Source of the DNA: Tomocerus qinae
Lineage: Eukaryota > Arthropoda > Collembola > Entomobryomorpha > Tomoceridae
NCBI GenBank assembly: GCA_020055645.1
Contig: CM034547.1
Span: forward strand, 31,558,513 to 31,622,512
Reading direction: 5' to 3'
Length of the DNA: 64,000 nt
The position numbers were made by a program, and so were the translations under genes. The notes beneath the pieces were generated by a model. That model was not told the DNA's origin. It did not search any database and worked only from the letters and a program-made list of their open reading frames with translations. Positions within the stretch are counted from its first letter, which is position 1. Each line of letters opens with the position of its first letter. Shown piece by piece: positions 12,501-24,594 of the stretch.

Positions 12501-15500
12501 AGTTTATTCATTGCAAATTTCAACTACGACGAGGGAAATAATTTCAACATTTCACGTTGAACTGTGTTGGAAGAAACATTTTCATTATAATCTAGTTTGT
12601 TAGAAGGTTCCTTACTTTAGGCCTTTTACTGTGAAGTCACTTTTAATTGGTTATGATGAAACTGAGTGATTACAAAGTACAATTCACTTAAATGTATCTA
12701 TGTTAGAGGATGATCAAGTTTCATCATTGAGATTTAATGGAATTATAATGGGAATGAAATATGTCTCAAATTAAATGGCAGCAAGTTACCTACCTAAATC
12801 CTTGATGGTAAGTATTAGTATTTCAGACTCGGGGAATTTGTATTTATTCCATACCTACAGTTTAAGGTTTAGCGTAGGCCTAAGCTAGGTACTTGATGGT
12901 CTATCTGCGCTGGGCTGGTTTGTTTTGTAGACTACTGACTGGCTGCATTCCACTTAAAATCGATATTCCGTCCACCCACGCAATGGTCTCAATGTACCTA
13001 CAAAAAACTAATGTTCTTCGTTTTTACTCGTCCTTACGATGAGTTGCCTTGCTACAGCAATGTTATTCACTAGGATCAGAATCAGGACAGGATCTATAAC
13101 ATTCTATAGCTCAGTCAGTTTCAGTAGTCTGCACACACCTACTACAGTCTACCTTGCCATATATATATTATTATGCATTTAGCATGGACCATGTACGTAG
13201 TTATTAGCTGAGTGAGAAACTTTGTTAGTTTTGTAGGCTCTGCATTTTCTGGACTCAGGCAGTCTGCCATAAAACTCTATGTGCAAGTCTAACAAATCTT
13301 GGATCGTTGTATGATGTAAAAAATGATGCGCGGTTTTAGATTTTAGACTTGAAGTGAGCTGTTTTTGCTTTTTGTCTTCAGTTCGAAAACAAGGAAGCTT
13401 ACCTCAGTCTAAAAATAAATGTAATCTAAAATGCGTAGGTAGAAGGCACTAATTAGCAATGCAATTAATAGTCATTGCTACATAAGTGCTTCCTGTTGTA
13501 TAATTTAGTTTGAGACATATTTCATTCCATTTTCAACAATTTCATTAAATCTCACTGATGAAACTTGATTGTCCTCGTACATAGATACATTTAGTAACTA
13601 GCTTATTAGTATCTAACTAACAGTATACAATTGCCTACTACTCAATAGTGTCATCTCTCACTCTCAGATCCACGAATACATGCGACGTTATACAATATTG
13701 CAGGCTAAAGAGGTTCCATCGGATGATGCGTTGTAATTTCAACTTCAGGAGAAGCAAATGAAATTGCAAAATTTAATTATTAGTAATACCTATATCATTG
13801 CTTATTCATAGTCCTACAATAAATCCCTAAGGTAGAAGGATGTCGACTTGTCGACAATACCAATTTGAGATAATTCTGTGATAGACAAGTACAAAGTAGC
13901 AAGATAGTCGAGCAGCAGACCCATAATGTGATTGTAAGAAATAAAGTGTTAGATTTTAGGCCCAAATCTAATCAAAGTTTGGAGTTTTGTTATCTGCTTC
14001 GTTTTAGAAAGTTTGCATTTTCAATTTTTGTATAAGCTTGATGTGAAAAAGTTTCATTATTTTCGTTAGGTAACATTTGTGGACTAATTGTAGCTAAATT
14101 AATTAACTGAAAGCTTTATTTTGCTCCAGATCGATAGACGTGTGGTGAGAATCCTCGGGTTTCGACCAAGACTTGACCACGCTGGCTCGGATGTTCGTCT
14201 CACCATTACAAGTACCTGCTTAAAACTGACTAGTTTGGATACTGGGGCTATCATTGCGGTACACGACATGCCAAATATCTCATTTGCATCTGGCGGTGAT
14301 ACGGTATGTTATCTAACTCTAACAATACCTCCCCACACTAGCATTATTATCGATTGCCACTCCCGGCAGCTATTAATATATTATTTTGTTAGAAATTCTA
14401 CCTATTTACATATATTATTTAGAAACGTTTTTTGGTGTAAATTGAAGGCGTAGACAATGGACCAGTTTTAAATCATGTATTTTGCTTAAAAATAACTTTT
14501 TTTCGTTTACAGACAATGCTGGATTTTGTCGCATACGTAGCCAAGGACTCGATAGTTGGTCGAGCTTGTTTCGTGCTTGAATGTGGCAGTGGACTTGCTC
14601 AAGATGTCATTACCACTGTAGGCCAGGCGTTTGAACTCAGATTCAAGGAGTATTTGCAGAAAAGACCTCCACCTCCCAGGTAAGCAAAAGCAAACACAAA
14701 CTCCTAAAAATTTCATTAGTCATAGTATTCATTGGCTATCGAGAATCCGTTTTCTGTTGATTGTGTCTAAAATCTCTTCGGTTCATTGAAATTCAATTAT
14801 TTTAATTGTAAAACGCAAAATTCCGTTAGATTACCTAATGACGATCCTGAATATTACAATGATCTACCTGGTAAAGTGCCGCCTGACGTCAGTCAGGATA
14901 AGAAAAACCAAAGTAGCAATAGTAAACTGGGGAGCGGTCGTGGTAAAGAGCCCCCAATTCTTACATTGCCGACTTCAGATAAAGGTCAGTTTCACTGATA
15001 TGTCTCAACTTTTGTTCATCAAACCGTTGAAAGTTCGCGATTTCATGAACTTTACCAAAGGGATTAAAAATACGAAGTTCGGAATTGTGTAATCTTTATC
15101 CTTGTCTAATTTTATATCTATAAACAGATCTTGGTGTAAACCTGATTGATTTTGAAGCTCCTACTCCACCTGCTTTTGGACCCTCTGCACAAGATAAAAA
15201 TTTAGAATCGCTACTATTACTTTCCTCTGGTACCACCGTCTCAGTGTCTGACACAACGGTAGAATCGAAGGACAATGGCGTAAGCACAGGACTTGAAAAT
15301 CCGAATTCCCCTGGCCAATCAAGAGATCCTTTTGACATGCGTAAGCTATATTATACTGTTAATGTTCATCGAAAAAGTCCATAGTTAATGTAAACACGTC
15401 TATCAATGAAACTATTACAAAATAGTAAGTCTTACGATAAAAAGCTATATAGTCATAAGATACCATAACTCAAATACGAAATTTCCTGAAAAATATTGAT

Positions 15501-16551
15501 AATAGTAAAATAATATACCTAATTCCATTAAAATTGATTTAGCTTTCTTCTCACCTACACAATTATCAGGCCAGTAAGTATTTGTGTAGGTATTTCAAAA
15601 GGGTGAAAGCAATGATTACCTACAGCCTACAGTACACTATAATATTAGTAGTCTTTAACTAAGTGGAAGCAATAAAAATAGGCTAAAAGATTGCCTTGTA
15701 GGAAGTAAAGAGAATGGAGGTAGATGGTGCATGTTTAATGCAGAAGCAACTTCAAGCGACGCAGTAAAGAAAGTAAGTTTTTGCGTAGGCGTTGTGGGCC
15801 GTTGTGCAAAATAGTGCAAATATTTTACAAAGAGTTCCATAGTCTACTCAGTTTACGTAGGTACTGTCATGATAGGGTAGGCTATTGTGTTATCTATTGT
15901 ATGTCATGTTCTCTTTCCGTGGAAATAGCATGTTATATCTGAGTAATAATTTTGCAGAACCGTTTGGAAATTCTCTACCTACTTCAGTCTTGATGTCAGA
16001 GGCTGAGCAGAAACTCCAATTACAAGCTGAGCAGTGGTATCATGGAACCATAAGTCGTGGAGAAGCTGAAGCATTAGTCAGAAATGTATGTGACGCTTTT
16101 ATGATTGTTACTATTCGCACGGCACAATTGACTTGCGTAGCTTGTAGTGGTCTTTGTTTTATATAAATTGTTAATGAATGAATGCAATGTTCCTTTAGGA
16201 CGGAGATTTTCTGGTGAGGGAATCTCAGGCTACCCCTGGGCAGTACGTTCTCACTGGTTTGCAAAACGGATCTCCTAAGCATTTGCTTCTGGTAGATCCA
16301 GAAGGAGTTGTAAGTATTTATTCAAATTGCTCTAGGTCGTAGTTATGAATGTGAATAATATTGTATAAACATTGGAGCAGTATGCAATTTAAATATTTTG
16401 TTTTATTTTTGCTCAGGTTCGAACGAAGGACAGGACATTTGATAGCGTAATCCACCTAATCCGTCATCACAGTGATAATAGTCTGCCCATCATTTCAGCT
16501 GAGAGTATGGTTCTTCTAAGGCATCCAGTTTCAAGAGTCATATCATCTTAA
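6474..16551 (+). CDS. Shc: SHC-transforming adaptor protein (PTB-CH1-SH2), 11 coding exons
   Basis: Cytoplasmic adaptor that couples phosphorylated receptor tyrosine kinases to Grb2/Sos and Ras-MAPK. Joined exons: 6474-6573, 7634-10044, 11302-11372, 12242-12302, 14130-14303, 14513-14679, 14830-14984, 15128-15340, 15958-16085, 16199-16309, 16417-16551; 3726 nt, about 1241 aa. Order of parts: disordered Asn/Ser-rich region (about residues 34-815), PTB domain (about 815-1000, GWLHSDQLL to the helix [13 protein letters not shown]), CH1 with a YYND Grb2 site (1003-1006) and an adaptin-type DPFDM motif at its end, then SH2 (about 1144-1235, [29 protein letters not shown]). The PTB and SH2 order with YYND between them is diagnostic of Shc. 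Family members are usually about 400-600 aa, so the N-terminus is exceptional. The first exon is inferred; the other ten are firm. Confidence 0.93.
7634..10044 (+). CDS. Shc: Shc giant N-terminal exon (disordered region plus start of PTB)
   Basis: The acceptor TTACAG ends at 7633 and the donor CGG|GTGAGT is at 10045. The exon codes about 803 residues dominated by Ser, Asn, Gly and Thr, with a basic FFGVRF-type patch and a proline-rich SH3-ligand-like segment ([21 protein letters not shown]). Its end reads [15 protein letters not shown], aligning with the SFVNKPTRGWLHPND start of the PTB domain in mammalian p52 Shc. An in-frame ATG at 9937 ([11 protein letters not shown]) sits where a short p46/p52-like isoform would start. 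Confidence 0.9.
11302..11372 (+). CDS. Shc: Shc PTB exon
   Basis: Codes [19 protein letters not shown], the first PTB strand and following segment (YMGCVEV in mammals). Acceptor TTTTTTGTAG, donor GTAAGT, ends in phase 2. Confidence 0.95.
12242..12302 (+). CDS. Shc: Shc PTB exon
   Basis: Codes [20 protein letters not shown], the PTB alpha-helical segment, nearly the same wording I recall for insect Shc. Acceptor TATTTCAG, donor GTAAGC, phases 2 in and 0 out. Confidence 0.95.
12689..13593. repeat. Diverged long inverted-repeat element in Shc intron 4
   Basis: Arms 12689-12776 and 13501-13593 are reverse complements with scattered mismatches and a small indel. Shared words include ATGTATCTATG, CAAGTTTCATCA, GAGATTTAATG and GAATGAAATATGTCTCAAA. 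About 720 bp lie between the arms without any coding capacity. No clean target-site duplication was seen. It looks like an old non-autonomous DNA transposon or foldback element. Confidence 0.65.
14130..14303 (+). CDS. Shc: Shc PTB exon
   Basis: Codes the PTB core including [14 protein letters not shown], the highly conserved ISFASGGD strand of Shc PTB domains. Acceptor TTGCTCCAG, donor ACG|GTATGT, phase 0 at both ends. Confidence 0.96.
14513..14679 (+). CDS. Shc: Shc PTB C-terminal exon
   Basis: Codes [12 protein letters not shown] through [18 protein letters not shown], the final strands and the C-terminal PTB helix that packs against the NPXpY peptide. It ends in a proline-rich PPPPR at donor GTAAGC. 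Confidence 0.96.
14830..14984 (+). CDS. Shc: Shc CH1 exon with Grb2 docking site
   Basis: Codes [15 protein letters not shown], equivalent to the mammalian Tyr239/Tyr240 site (QYYNDFPGK). Once phosphorylated, this pYxN binds the Grb2 SH2 domain. The rest is polar linker. Confidence 0.95.
15128..15340 (+). CDS. Shc: Shc CH1 exon with DPFDM adaptin-type motif
   Basis: Codes a tyrosine-free linker and ends in RDPFDM, matching the mammalian RDLFDMKPFEDAL segment associated with AP-2/clathrin adaptor binding. No counterpart of the mammalian Tyr317 YVNV site is present here. Confidence 0.93.
15958..16085 (+). CDS. Shc: Shc CH1-SH2 junction exon
   Basis: Codes QPFGNSL then [18 protein letters not shown], the beginning of the SH2 domain (mammalian PWFHGKLSRREAEALL). 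Acceptor TTTTGCAG, donor AAT|GTATGT. Confidence 0.95.
16199..16309 (+). CDS. Shc: Shc SH2 core exon
   Basis: Codes [20 protein letters not shown] and [10 protein letters not shown]. The Arg of FLVRES is the phosphotyrosine-binding arginine, so the SH2 domain looks functional. Confidence 0.97.
16417..16551 (+). CDS. Shc: Shc terminal exon (end of SH2 and stop)
   Basis: Codes [18 protein letters not shown] and [11 protein letters not shown], closing the SH2 domain, then stops with TAA 16549-16551. The protein ends shortly after the SH2 domain, as in all Shc proteins. Confidence 0.97.
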   Translation, partial: VRTKDRTFDSVIHLIRHHSDNSLPIISAESMVLLRHPVSRVISS

Positions 16552-16734
16552 AAATTTTAATTATTCAATGTTGGACTACATTATAGTGAGGTTAAGAAAT
16601 GTTTTTAATATTAATGCACACTCTAAATTTGTGCAACTACAATGGTCCAATCCCCGTCGTTGTTAATTTTTGATTGTAGAGACTATTTTAGAGTATGTAG
16701 ACTTCAATCCGTTGATTTTTGTGTTTTTGTGGCA

Positions 16735-16740
16735 AATAAA
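16735..16740 (+). terminator. Candidate Shc polyadenylation signal
   Basis: Canonical AATAAA about 185 nt past the Shc stop codon. A second AATAAA lies at 16884-16889. The choice between them cannot be made without transcripts. Confidence 0.4.
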
Positions 16741-16889
16741 TTTGGACAATCTGTAGAAGATTTAAAAATATAGGTCAACTCTATGAGTTCAATCTCAATC
16801 TACCTAGTTAATTTACTTATTCGATAGAGTGCCTACAGTTCTGTTGGCATTCTTTGACTGTGTCTACAATTTGCCTTGTAATCAATAAA

Positions 16890-19849
16890 TTTCCACAGAG
16901 ATACCGAATCAGCGGATTGATTCTACTGCACTGACTTCCTGTTGATAACCTTTTTCAACCCTTCTTACCTAAAAGTATTTCATCGTACCGCATAGTGACA
17001 ATTAAAATGTACCTATACATTTTTGTACGTAGAATCAGAATAGATATCTTGATGTTCAATTTATGACAAACTGTAAATTATTAACCTACTGTTTACTTTA
17101 CCGCGTGAAACAATCTTTGTTATAATTGTAATGAGTGTAGTGTACCAGCACAATAGATGTAAAGCCATTCTAAACTTAAATATAGTAGACATACCTGATA
17201 ATAGATGTTGGTTTGTCTGTCGCAAGCATTTTAACTAAGGTTTCACATCGTGATTTCTTCAATACGAAAAGTTCAGAATTTATACCGGTTGATAATTATT
17301 ATGTATTTATTTGACTACTCGAACGTACTAAGATAATTATTACGAATACTAATACCTGTTTACACGGAGTACCTATTCGATATTTTAACAGTTTGTTGAA
17401 GACTTCCCAACAGAACCCAATACAGATATAAAACTATTTATGTAATAGGTGTAGCCATTGCATAATCGATAAAGTATTACACACTACATTTAAACACCAA
17501 TATTTATATGATATAACAATATAGGATTAGTACCATATTAACAGTCATATCAATATTAACTTGATAAAACTAAAAATATATTATGACTAATCGTGATGTC
17601 TTTTTTAAAGGAAGGCAACATATTTAGTTTTTATTGTAAGGGTAATAAACTTTGATCAATGCAAATAACTTTGATAATTTCTCATCGTATTGCAAGAATA
17701 CAAAGTAGACACCAATTCCACGCAAGTATACAAATTGCAGAAGTAAGGTAAATGCAATTGGTTATTGGGATTTGCTATAGGTCATGTTATAATAATTATC
17801 TCCATACCTATTATCAAACGTTCCTGTTGATAACTTTCAATGTAAACTGAATTTTATTAATAATTATTACTCTATTCTATGTATTCGTGACACATTGTTA
17901 ATCGTGGTTAATCAGTGGATTTAGAAGCACGAGTTTGGCTATTAATGTAATGTTACACTAATTAGTGGTTGATAAAACGTTTATACTTTAAACGTGGTAC
18001 TTGTCTCCTAAATTAAAATTATGTCAATGTCAGCCAGAAACAATTTAAAAAAAGATAAAAAATGTTAATGCTACCAATAAGCTAATAAGGAAGCTAAATT
18101 CGGTAACTAATTTAAAAATTTTGAAATATTGTCCTTTATGAGGTATTTATTTGCACCAAGGCTATAATATTCCAATATCCCAATACGTACAGTTTCTGGT
18201 AATGTAGCGGGTTTTGGTTACATTGCCGCTATGTATAAGTATAAAATTTCCCTGTTATCTTTTGCAGAACCATTTTTTTCTCTCTTGTGTAAAATCCTTT
18301 CTAGAAATCAGTCAATTCGTTAAGACTTTAATGTCTTCCTAAAGTGAAAAACGTTTAATTGAGTGTTTCTACCTCATTAGGCATTGTACTCGTCTCTTGT
18401 CTTGCAAGCACTTAAACTAGGGCCATTTATACAATTCTATCACTAAAAATTAATATGTTAACTCTATGTGTCAAGTCGTTTTTAGTTCACTTAGTACTAA
18501 TAAATGGTGTGTAAGTAAGCATAGATATAGTTGGGTGGATAAAATTACATATTGTACAAATCGTATTTGATGTGTACTTGTCTGCTAAAATATCATACGT
18601 TTGTATAACCTATATTTAATATTTGAGTAATGTAATAACTGAATTTGATTGAGCATACATACAATATTTTGTGTGTTAGTAATTTTGTTTGTGTTCATTG
18701 GAATTGAGTTACTATTCAGTCAAAACCAAGTTACAATTATAATAAACTAATCATATACTCGGTAATAATTAGAATTTTTCTACTTCAGCTAACAATTCTG
18801 CCTCCCTTTCAGGATTTCATAAAACTGTGTTTGTGGCTTTATCTATGAAGAGTTTAATTTATAAACCACGCTTACTAATGTAGTAGTTGACTAAATAGCA
18901 ATCCTTGTTGCATAGTATTTATGTAATTGTTGTAGGTTGTATTAATTGTATGATATTAATATTCTACAACAAATATGTTTGCCAAATTGAAGAAATGCGC
19001 AGTAGTAATGATAATCTAATTAATGTAGTAGGAACTAGGGAACTAAACTGGAACTGATTGATTAATGACGATATGGACTGCAGTTTACGAGTAGCGTAAG
19101 CTTAAATGTTAAAAAGGGAATGAGTTATATCTAAAGAGTAAACTATCGAAATGGAAATATTTTATCTCTATTTAATTAGGTTATGTATTATTCCTATTTA
19201 TTTTTGTTTTTGATTGTCAAATGCACGTTAAATGGTGCATAGAGTTAATCGATGCCAATTGTACTATTCTATTACTAGATAGGAGGTTGTTTTGAGACTT
19301 TTTTTGCTAATTAGTGAGTGGAATATGATAATTAAATATACTAATTGTAAGATTTAATTTTTAAGCTTGTAATGTACTAAATTATGTATACAATTCAGAT
19401 TTCGTATATTTAATGTTTTTTTTTGTATTTGTGAATCGAGTATCTACAGCTAACAGCTAATGTGTAAATAGCCTATGTAATGATTTTAGCAAAGATGTCT
19501 TTAATTTATTCGTAAGTCAATTTTATCTACTTATCTGTGTTTAAACAAGATAGTTTGATAGATTCTTTGACTTTTCATATTAATCACAAATAATAATAAT
19601 AGTGTGTTGTAAATAATATAAACTAATTTTTAAGATATTGTAATTAGGTAATTTATTGGAGAACATTGATACAGCCAATGTACATGTTTTGCTGATTACG
19701 CCTCTTTGTTCAGTAATCTTGATTCTTGATATTGTTGATACATAAGTATGTATAAATAATTTTTCAGACATTTGTATTACTACGTATAAGATCGCTGAAT
19801 TTTGTTCGGGTTTAAGTTAATTTAACGCCAAAATATACTAGCTGGAAAT
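16890..19849. other. Intergenic, nothing recognised
   Basis: AT-rich sequence 3' of Shc with no convincing coding frame, RNA gene or repeat family recognised. Confidence 0.5.
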
Positions 19850-20820
19850 AATTGAAGGCCCTAATTCGAAAAGTAACAGTTTCAAAACGACTGATTTTTT
19901 CGCCAATTTTTTGCAAAAATTGTCAACTCCAAGGTAGCCGACCAACATAGCTGGTCAGCCTGGGCGTTAAACTTCTAGCCGTTTTATAGAAATACGCGCA
20001 ACCAAACTTAAAAATTAACTTTGTTAGACAAAAGCTTTCCATGTAACTTGTTGTTATAGTATATTGAGCCAATTTTGGCTTTAGGTTTTTAGAGTTTCGA
20101 GCACATAAATTTATGCATTAACCAGATCATATTTAGTAAACTTAATGAATATGGAAAAGTTGTCTGCACAAACTTCATAATTGACAATCTTTCAGAATAA
20201 GGACCTTAAACAGATTTGACCAACAATTGAATTTTATCGTGAGGGAGAGTTCATATTATACCTCATAGGTAAGGGTGTTTTTCTTAAATTATAGAATATT
20301 ATTTAGCGCCATTTGTTATTCATGTGACATTAGTAATTTTTCATTATTTTGCCATATTTTTCAAATGAAACATTATCATTTTGCAACTGTTCCTTATGCA
20401 AAGTTGTAAATTAATATTTAAGGTTATAATTTTCTTTAACAAAGATCAAAGATCAAAGAAGATTTACTTCATAATCTAGATTAAATAGAATCAAATTAAA
20501 CTATGTCCATTAAATATTGAATTAAAATTATGGCCATAATAAATTTTTTTTGGAAGTTATCGACATTAATTTGTATTTTTATAAGGTTTGCAAATTTTGG
20601 AAACCTTTTCTGTTAACCTTCTTTTGGAAAGTCCTAATTATAAATATAACTATAATGGGTTTGTTGCCTTGGACAAATTTTTAAAATGCTACATTTCAAC
20701 CGATTGAAATGTTTGAAACATGGTATTTTCAATTTTACTATCTTACGTGCCCTTTGTTTGGTTTATTTTAGCCAATAAAGTTACTGGTGAATAAATAAAT
20801 TTTAATAAATGTCTAAGGTC

Positions 20821-21030
20821 ATTTTAACTGGCCTTTATTATTGGTGGCCATTTTAATAGGTTAGCTAGTTAGCTGACCACTTAAATCGGCTAATTATTTT
20901 TGCTGGTCATTTTAACAAGTTAGTTATTTAGCTGACCACTTGAATCGGCTAATTTTGCTGGCCATTTAAATAGCTTGGTCATTTTGGCAGTCCACCCATA
21001 CGGGTTAGTATTTTAGCCGGCCTTACTAGC
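20821..21030. repeat. Degenerate tandem repeat inside the 2-kb element
   Basis: About three imperfect units of roughly 60-70 bp built from the recurring words TTAGCTGACCACTT, AATCGGCTAATT and GCTGGCCATTTAA. No coding potential was seen. Confidence 0.6.
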
Positions 21031-21376
21031 TTAGGGCAGTATGCATAATGTCAGGGTAACGTAACCCTATACCCTGAGTCCAAAATGTGACCCTGGTGGG
21101 CGACCATGGTAGGTTGCCAATAGCTACATTGCTATTTCAATAGAAAGAATTTGACCGTAGGTTGTACTAAGGTCAATCTTTAGACTATTTTATGACTCCG
21201 GGTTGGGAGTTACCATTGGCCATACTGCCATTACTAATTTAACGGCTAACCAATTTACTAGACCATTATAATACTGGTAGCCAATTTAGCCCCCATTTAT
21301 ACCCTAGTGGAGACCAAACATTGCTCCTAGTATTGTCCTTTTATCTAAAGGTGATCCCCATCTAAAAGACACATTA

Positions 21377-21653
21377 CATAGAAAGGATACAGCAGAAAAT
21401 TTGCACAGCAGGTATCTGTAACCAATACATTTCTATGGTAATTGCCATTTTTCGTCGTTTAACATGTGAAGGTTCTGTCCGCCCGAACTGGCTCGTGATG
21501 ATCGCCTAGTGATGATATCCAAATCCCTTTTACACGAGCCAGTTCGGGCGGACAGAACCTTCACATGTTAAACGACGAAAAATGGCAATTACCATAGAAA
21601 TGTATTGGTTACAGATACCTCCTGTGCAAATTTTTTGTTGTATCCTTTCTATG
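21377..21653. repeat. Near-perfect foldback: 121-bp arms, 35-bp loop
   Basis: Arm 21377-21497 is the reverse complement of 21533-21653 with only about 3 mismatches, all near the outer end; the loop is 21498-21532. The inner stem GTCCGCCCGAACTGGCTCGTG is GC-rich compared with its surroundings. If transcribed it would give a long dsRNA hairpin. Confidence 0.9.
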
Positions 21654-21818
21654 CTATGTGCTATTAGATACGATCAATCTTATCGTGAAACCATAATACC
21701 AACCGACTGTGTCGGTTGCATCCGATAGAGTCGCCTATTTCTAATACCAGATTAAAATTTCCATGACAATTGCAGCAATCTTGCGAAACTGTTACTTTTC
21801 GAATTAGGCCCTTCAATT

Positions 21819-24594
21819 GTTTGCAGATTTTTAGTTTTTTTTGATTTACAAATAATATACTTTCAATTGCCTATTAACAAACGTAATTGCAGAAATAAAA
21901 GTTTGAGTGATTCTACAGCGGATTAAGTGGAATGTATTATCTTCCTTACTAAGACCCAATTTTCACATGTGTGGAATAAATATGAGAAAGAAGTGGGCCG
22001 AAGTAAGATCTTACTCTGAGTTAACTCAAAAATCGCAGAGGATGGCATAATTGCCAATTTTATATTATTTAATTAGCTATAGGTAAATTGTTGTTTGGTT
22101 GAAGTCAATAATTATATTAATATATTATGCTAATGCATATAACTCTTAAAGGTAAAACCGAATGAAAATACCATAAAACGGCACTGACAAACTATTTTCT
22201 TTTGTATTATTGCTGATAGTGTATTTGTCGTTTACTACTTACCTACTAGTGTGTTTTTAAATGCTTTCTAGTAATACATAATTAACATTTCGTTCACAGA
22301 ATTTGCATCTATTCCTGGAATCGTTCAAAGTATATTTATTGCAATATAATGAAATAAACAAAATGCTACGTTATACGACTTTTCAATTCATTTCATCAAT
22401 ATCTTCGTTCAAGTAGTCTAGATATCCATATTGATTTATTTTACGAATCTGCCTGTAAAAGTCAATAAAATAACTTCATATTGTTGAAATGCGTCGATGA
22501 GACTTAAAATAATCATATAGGTGTGCTTAATATGAATATTTAGATATAGTAGACATTTATTTTGGTTCATTAATCGTCACTTTTTTGCGACTATTTTTAT
22601 TATTCTAGTTAAAAAAGTTATTTTATTGCTACGAGATTTCAATGCACCTTAATTGCTTAATTAGTTGATCAGTTATCACCGCTTTTAATACAACACAAAA
22701 GTATCAGAGCACATATTGGTAAATTAATTAATAATATAAAATTAGTAGTAGGTATTATTTAAAAACCCATAAATTGCAATTTTTCTCTTCGTGTGAAAAC
22801 TGTTGTGGATTTTGTCTCGATGGTTGTCCGCCGAAGTACATTTTTGCCATCCAACTGTATGCGTAACTGATTTTTAGGAAAATCGGTAGAGTAGATACCA
22901 TTTGATATACATACTATAATACCACATACAAATTATAAAATACCTAACTACCCATATTTAAAGTATTATCAAATGCGAAGGCACACGCACAAATACTAAA
23001 ATTTACATTACAAATTACAATGATTATTGATTATGTGAACAAGTGGAAAGCATACTATGAAGCAATACTGGCAATAATATTACAGTATAGGAGCCCTTAT
23101 TATGCGTGTAGATGAATCATTGATTGGTAGTCAGGAATCTTTACGAATGTTAAAAATCAGAAAATGCTATATCGATAGATAGATTTAGGTATCAGGCATT
23201 ACTAACTATATATTATGTAAATAACATATTATTTACAATGACTATAACACAATTAGTTTGCCATAAGATACCTAGCATTGATTTGATTCCTGGCTTTCTA
23301 CTATGAAATTGAGTTCAAGAAAACTAATTTTATAGATACCTCCCAATTACCCAATAGAATTAAATAGAAAATAAACATACTACATTAATTATTGTAAAGT
23401 GTGCAAAATTGAAACTTTCTTACATATAAATGTACAAATGCCTATGAAATTCGTTTACTTTCTGTGGTTCTGCTTGTTTCAGACTCTCTGCTTTGCACAG
23501 AGACAGGAGGAACAAAAACTGTATGTGTGTAGGTTTTAATTGTTTTGGTATGAGAAAAAAATACATTACTAAATAAGTATGAAGTGTTATCACGGATTAG
23601 TCGATTAACTCGTTTATAGTTAATAAAAATCCTTACTTAGCTAAATATGAGCTACTTATTAAATATACTGAAAACACAAGAACCTACAATCAAGTTAGTG
23701 GTAGGTCGGTTGATACTTATTTTTCGTTTCGATATAGTTACCTTTAAAAATGTTATACCCTCATATGCACACCGACAATGAAAAAGAAATCTCTGATAGT
23801 TCCGTCAATTAAACCAGCCTAGTATTTAAATGGCATTACTAATTGACATCGTATTTAGTTCATTATTAGTGAGCCTATTACTTAGTATTTACGCTTTAAA
23901 ACGTAAAACTGCCGCTAGTTAAGTAACCATCCGCATGTATTGTCATAAATACATTTTATCCTTGGAAATCATAACTATAAATCCTGAAAACATTTGCGAA
24001 ATTAAAAATAATTAACCATACGTCTCAACTTAAGTACGTCTCAATCTCAACTCTCAAAAACTAGTTTTGCAAGATTGATATACATTTAAACCTAATTAAA
24101 TTTTTATAACTTCAGGTTCAGCGTTCGAACAGGCTTTATTTAAATAAATACCGCTTGCCTCAACATTTATATCAAATAAAACTAATCTCATGAGAATCTA
24201 GTTGATTTGAATGTCGACCTTCTAAAATTAGTCAAACTATTATTCACTGAAAATGACACGGCCTGGCATTACACATTTAATAATTAACTGTACCTTTTTG
24301 AATAGACAAAACTTGTACTTCTTAAAATGTTAAAAGTTTTCTTATCTAATTCTTGGGTATATTAAAGTTATTAAAATTGAAACTTCATAAAACCTAAATA
24401 ACAAATTAATGTAACTATTTAATGCCCATTTGCTGACCATGAAAACGAATTCACTAAAGTGTTGGAAATGTTGGAATAGATTGTAATGAATTGTTAATAA
24501 CACTAAACAAGATAGGATGCGAGTACAAATTACACTTCCTAACAAAGTTACATAATCTATTAGTACTCTTAAAGTACTATTAAAATTAATAGAT
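21819..24594. other. Intergenic, likely 3' flank of the alpha-arrestin gene
   Basis: AT-rich, no coding frame recognised. For the minus-strand arrestin gene the first clear AATAAA downstream of the stop is the complement of 24135-24140. Confidence 0.45.
24135..24140 (-). terminator. Candidate alpha-arrestin polyadenylation signal
   Basis: AATAAA on the minus strand about 455 nt past the arrestin stop codon. It is plausible as the 3'-end signal but unsupported by other evidence. Confidence 0.3.

Larger units (their letters stand above)
19850..21818. mobile_element. 2-kb non-autonomous DNA transposon with 34-bp terminal inverted repeats
   Basis: Left end 19850-19883 and right end 21785-21818 are inverted copies sharing CCTAATTCGAAAAGTAACAG, with one mismatch over 34 bp. 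The 1969-bp unit has no transposase frame. Inside lie a degenerate tandem repeat (20821-21030) and a 277-bp foldback hairpin (21377-21653). No convincing target-site duplication was found, so the superfamily is undetermined. Confidence 0.75.
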
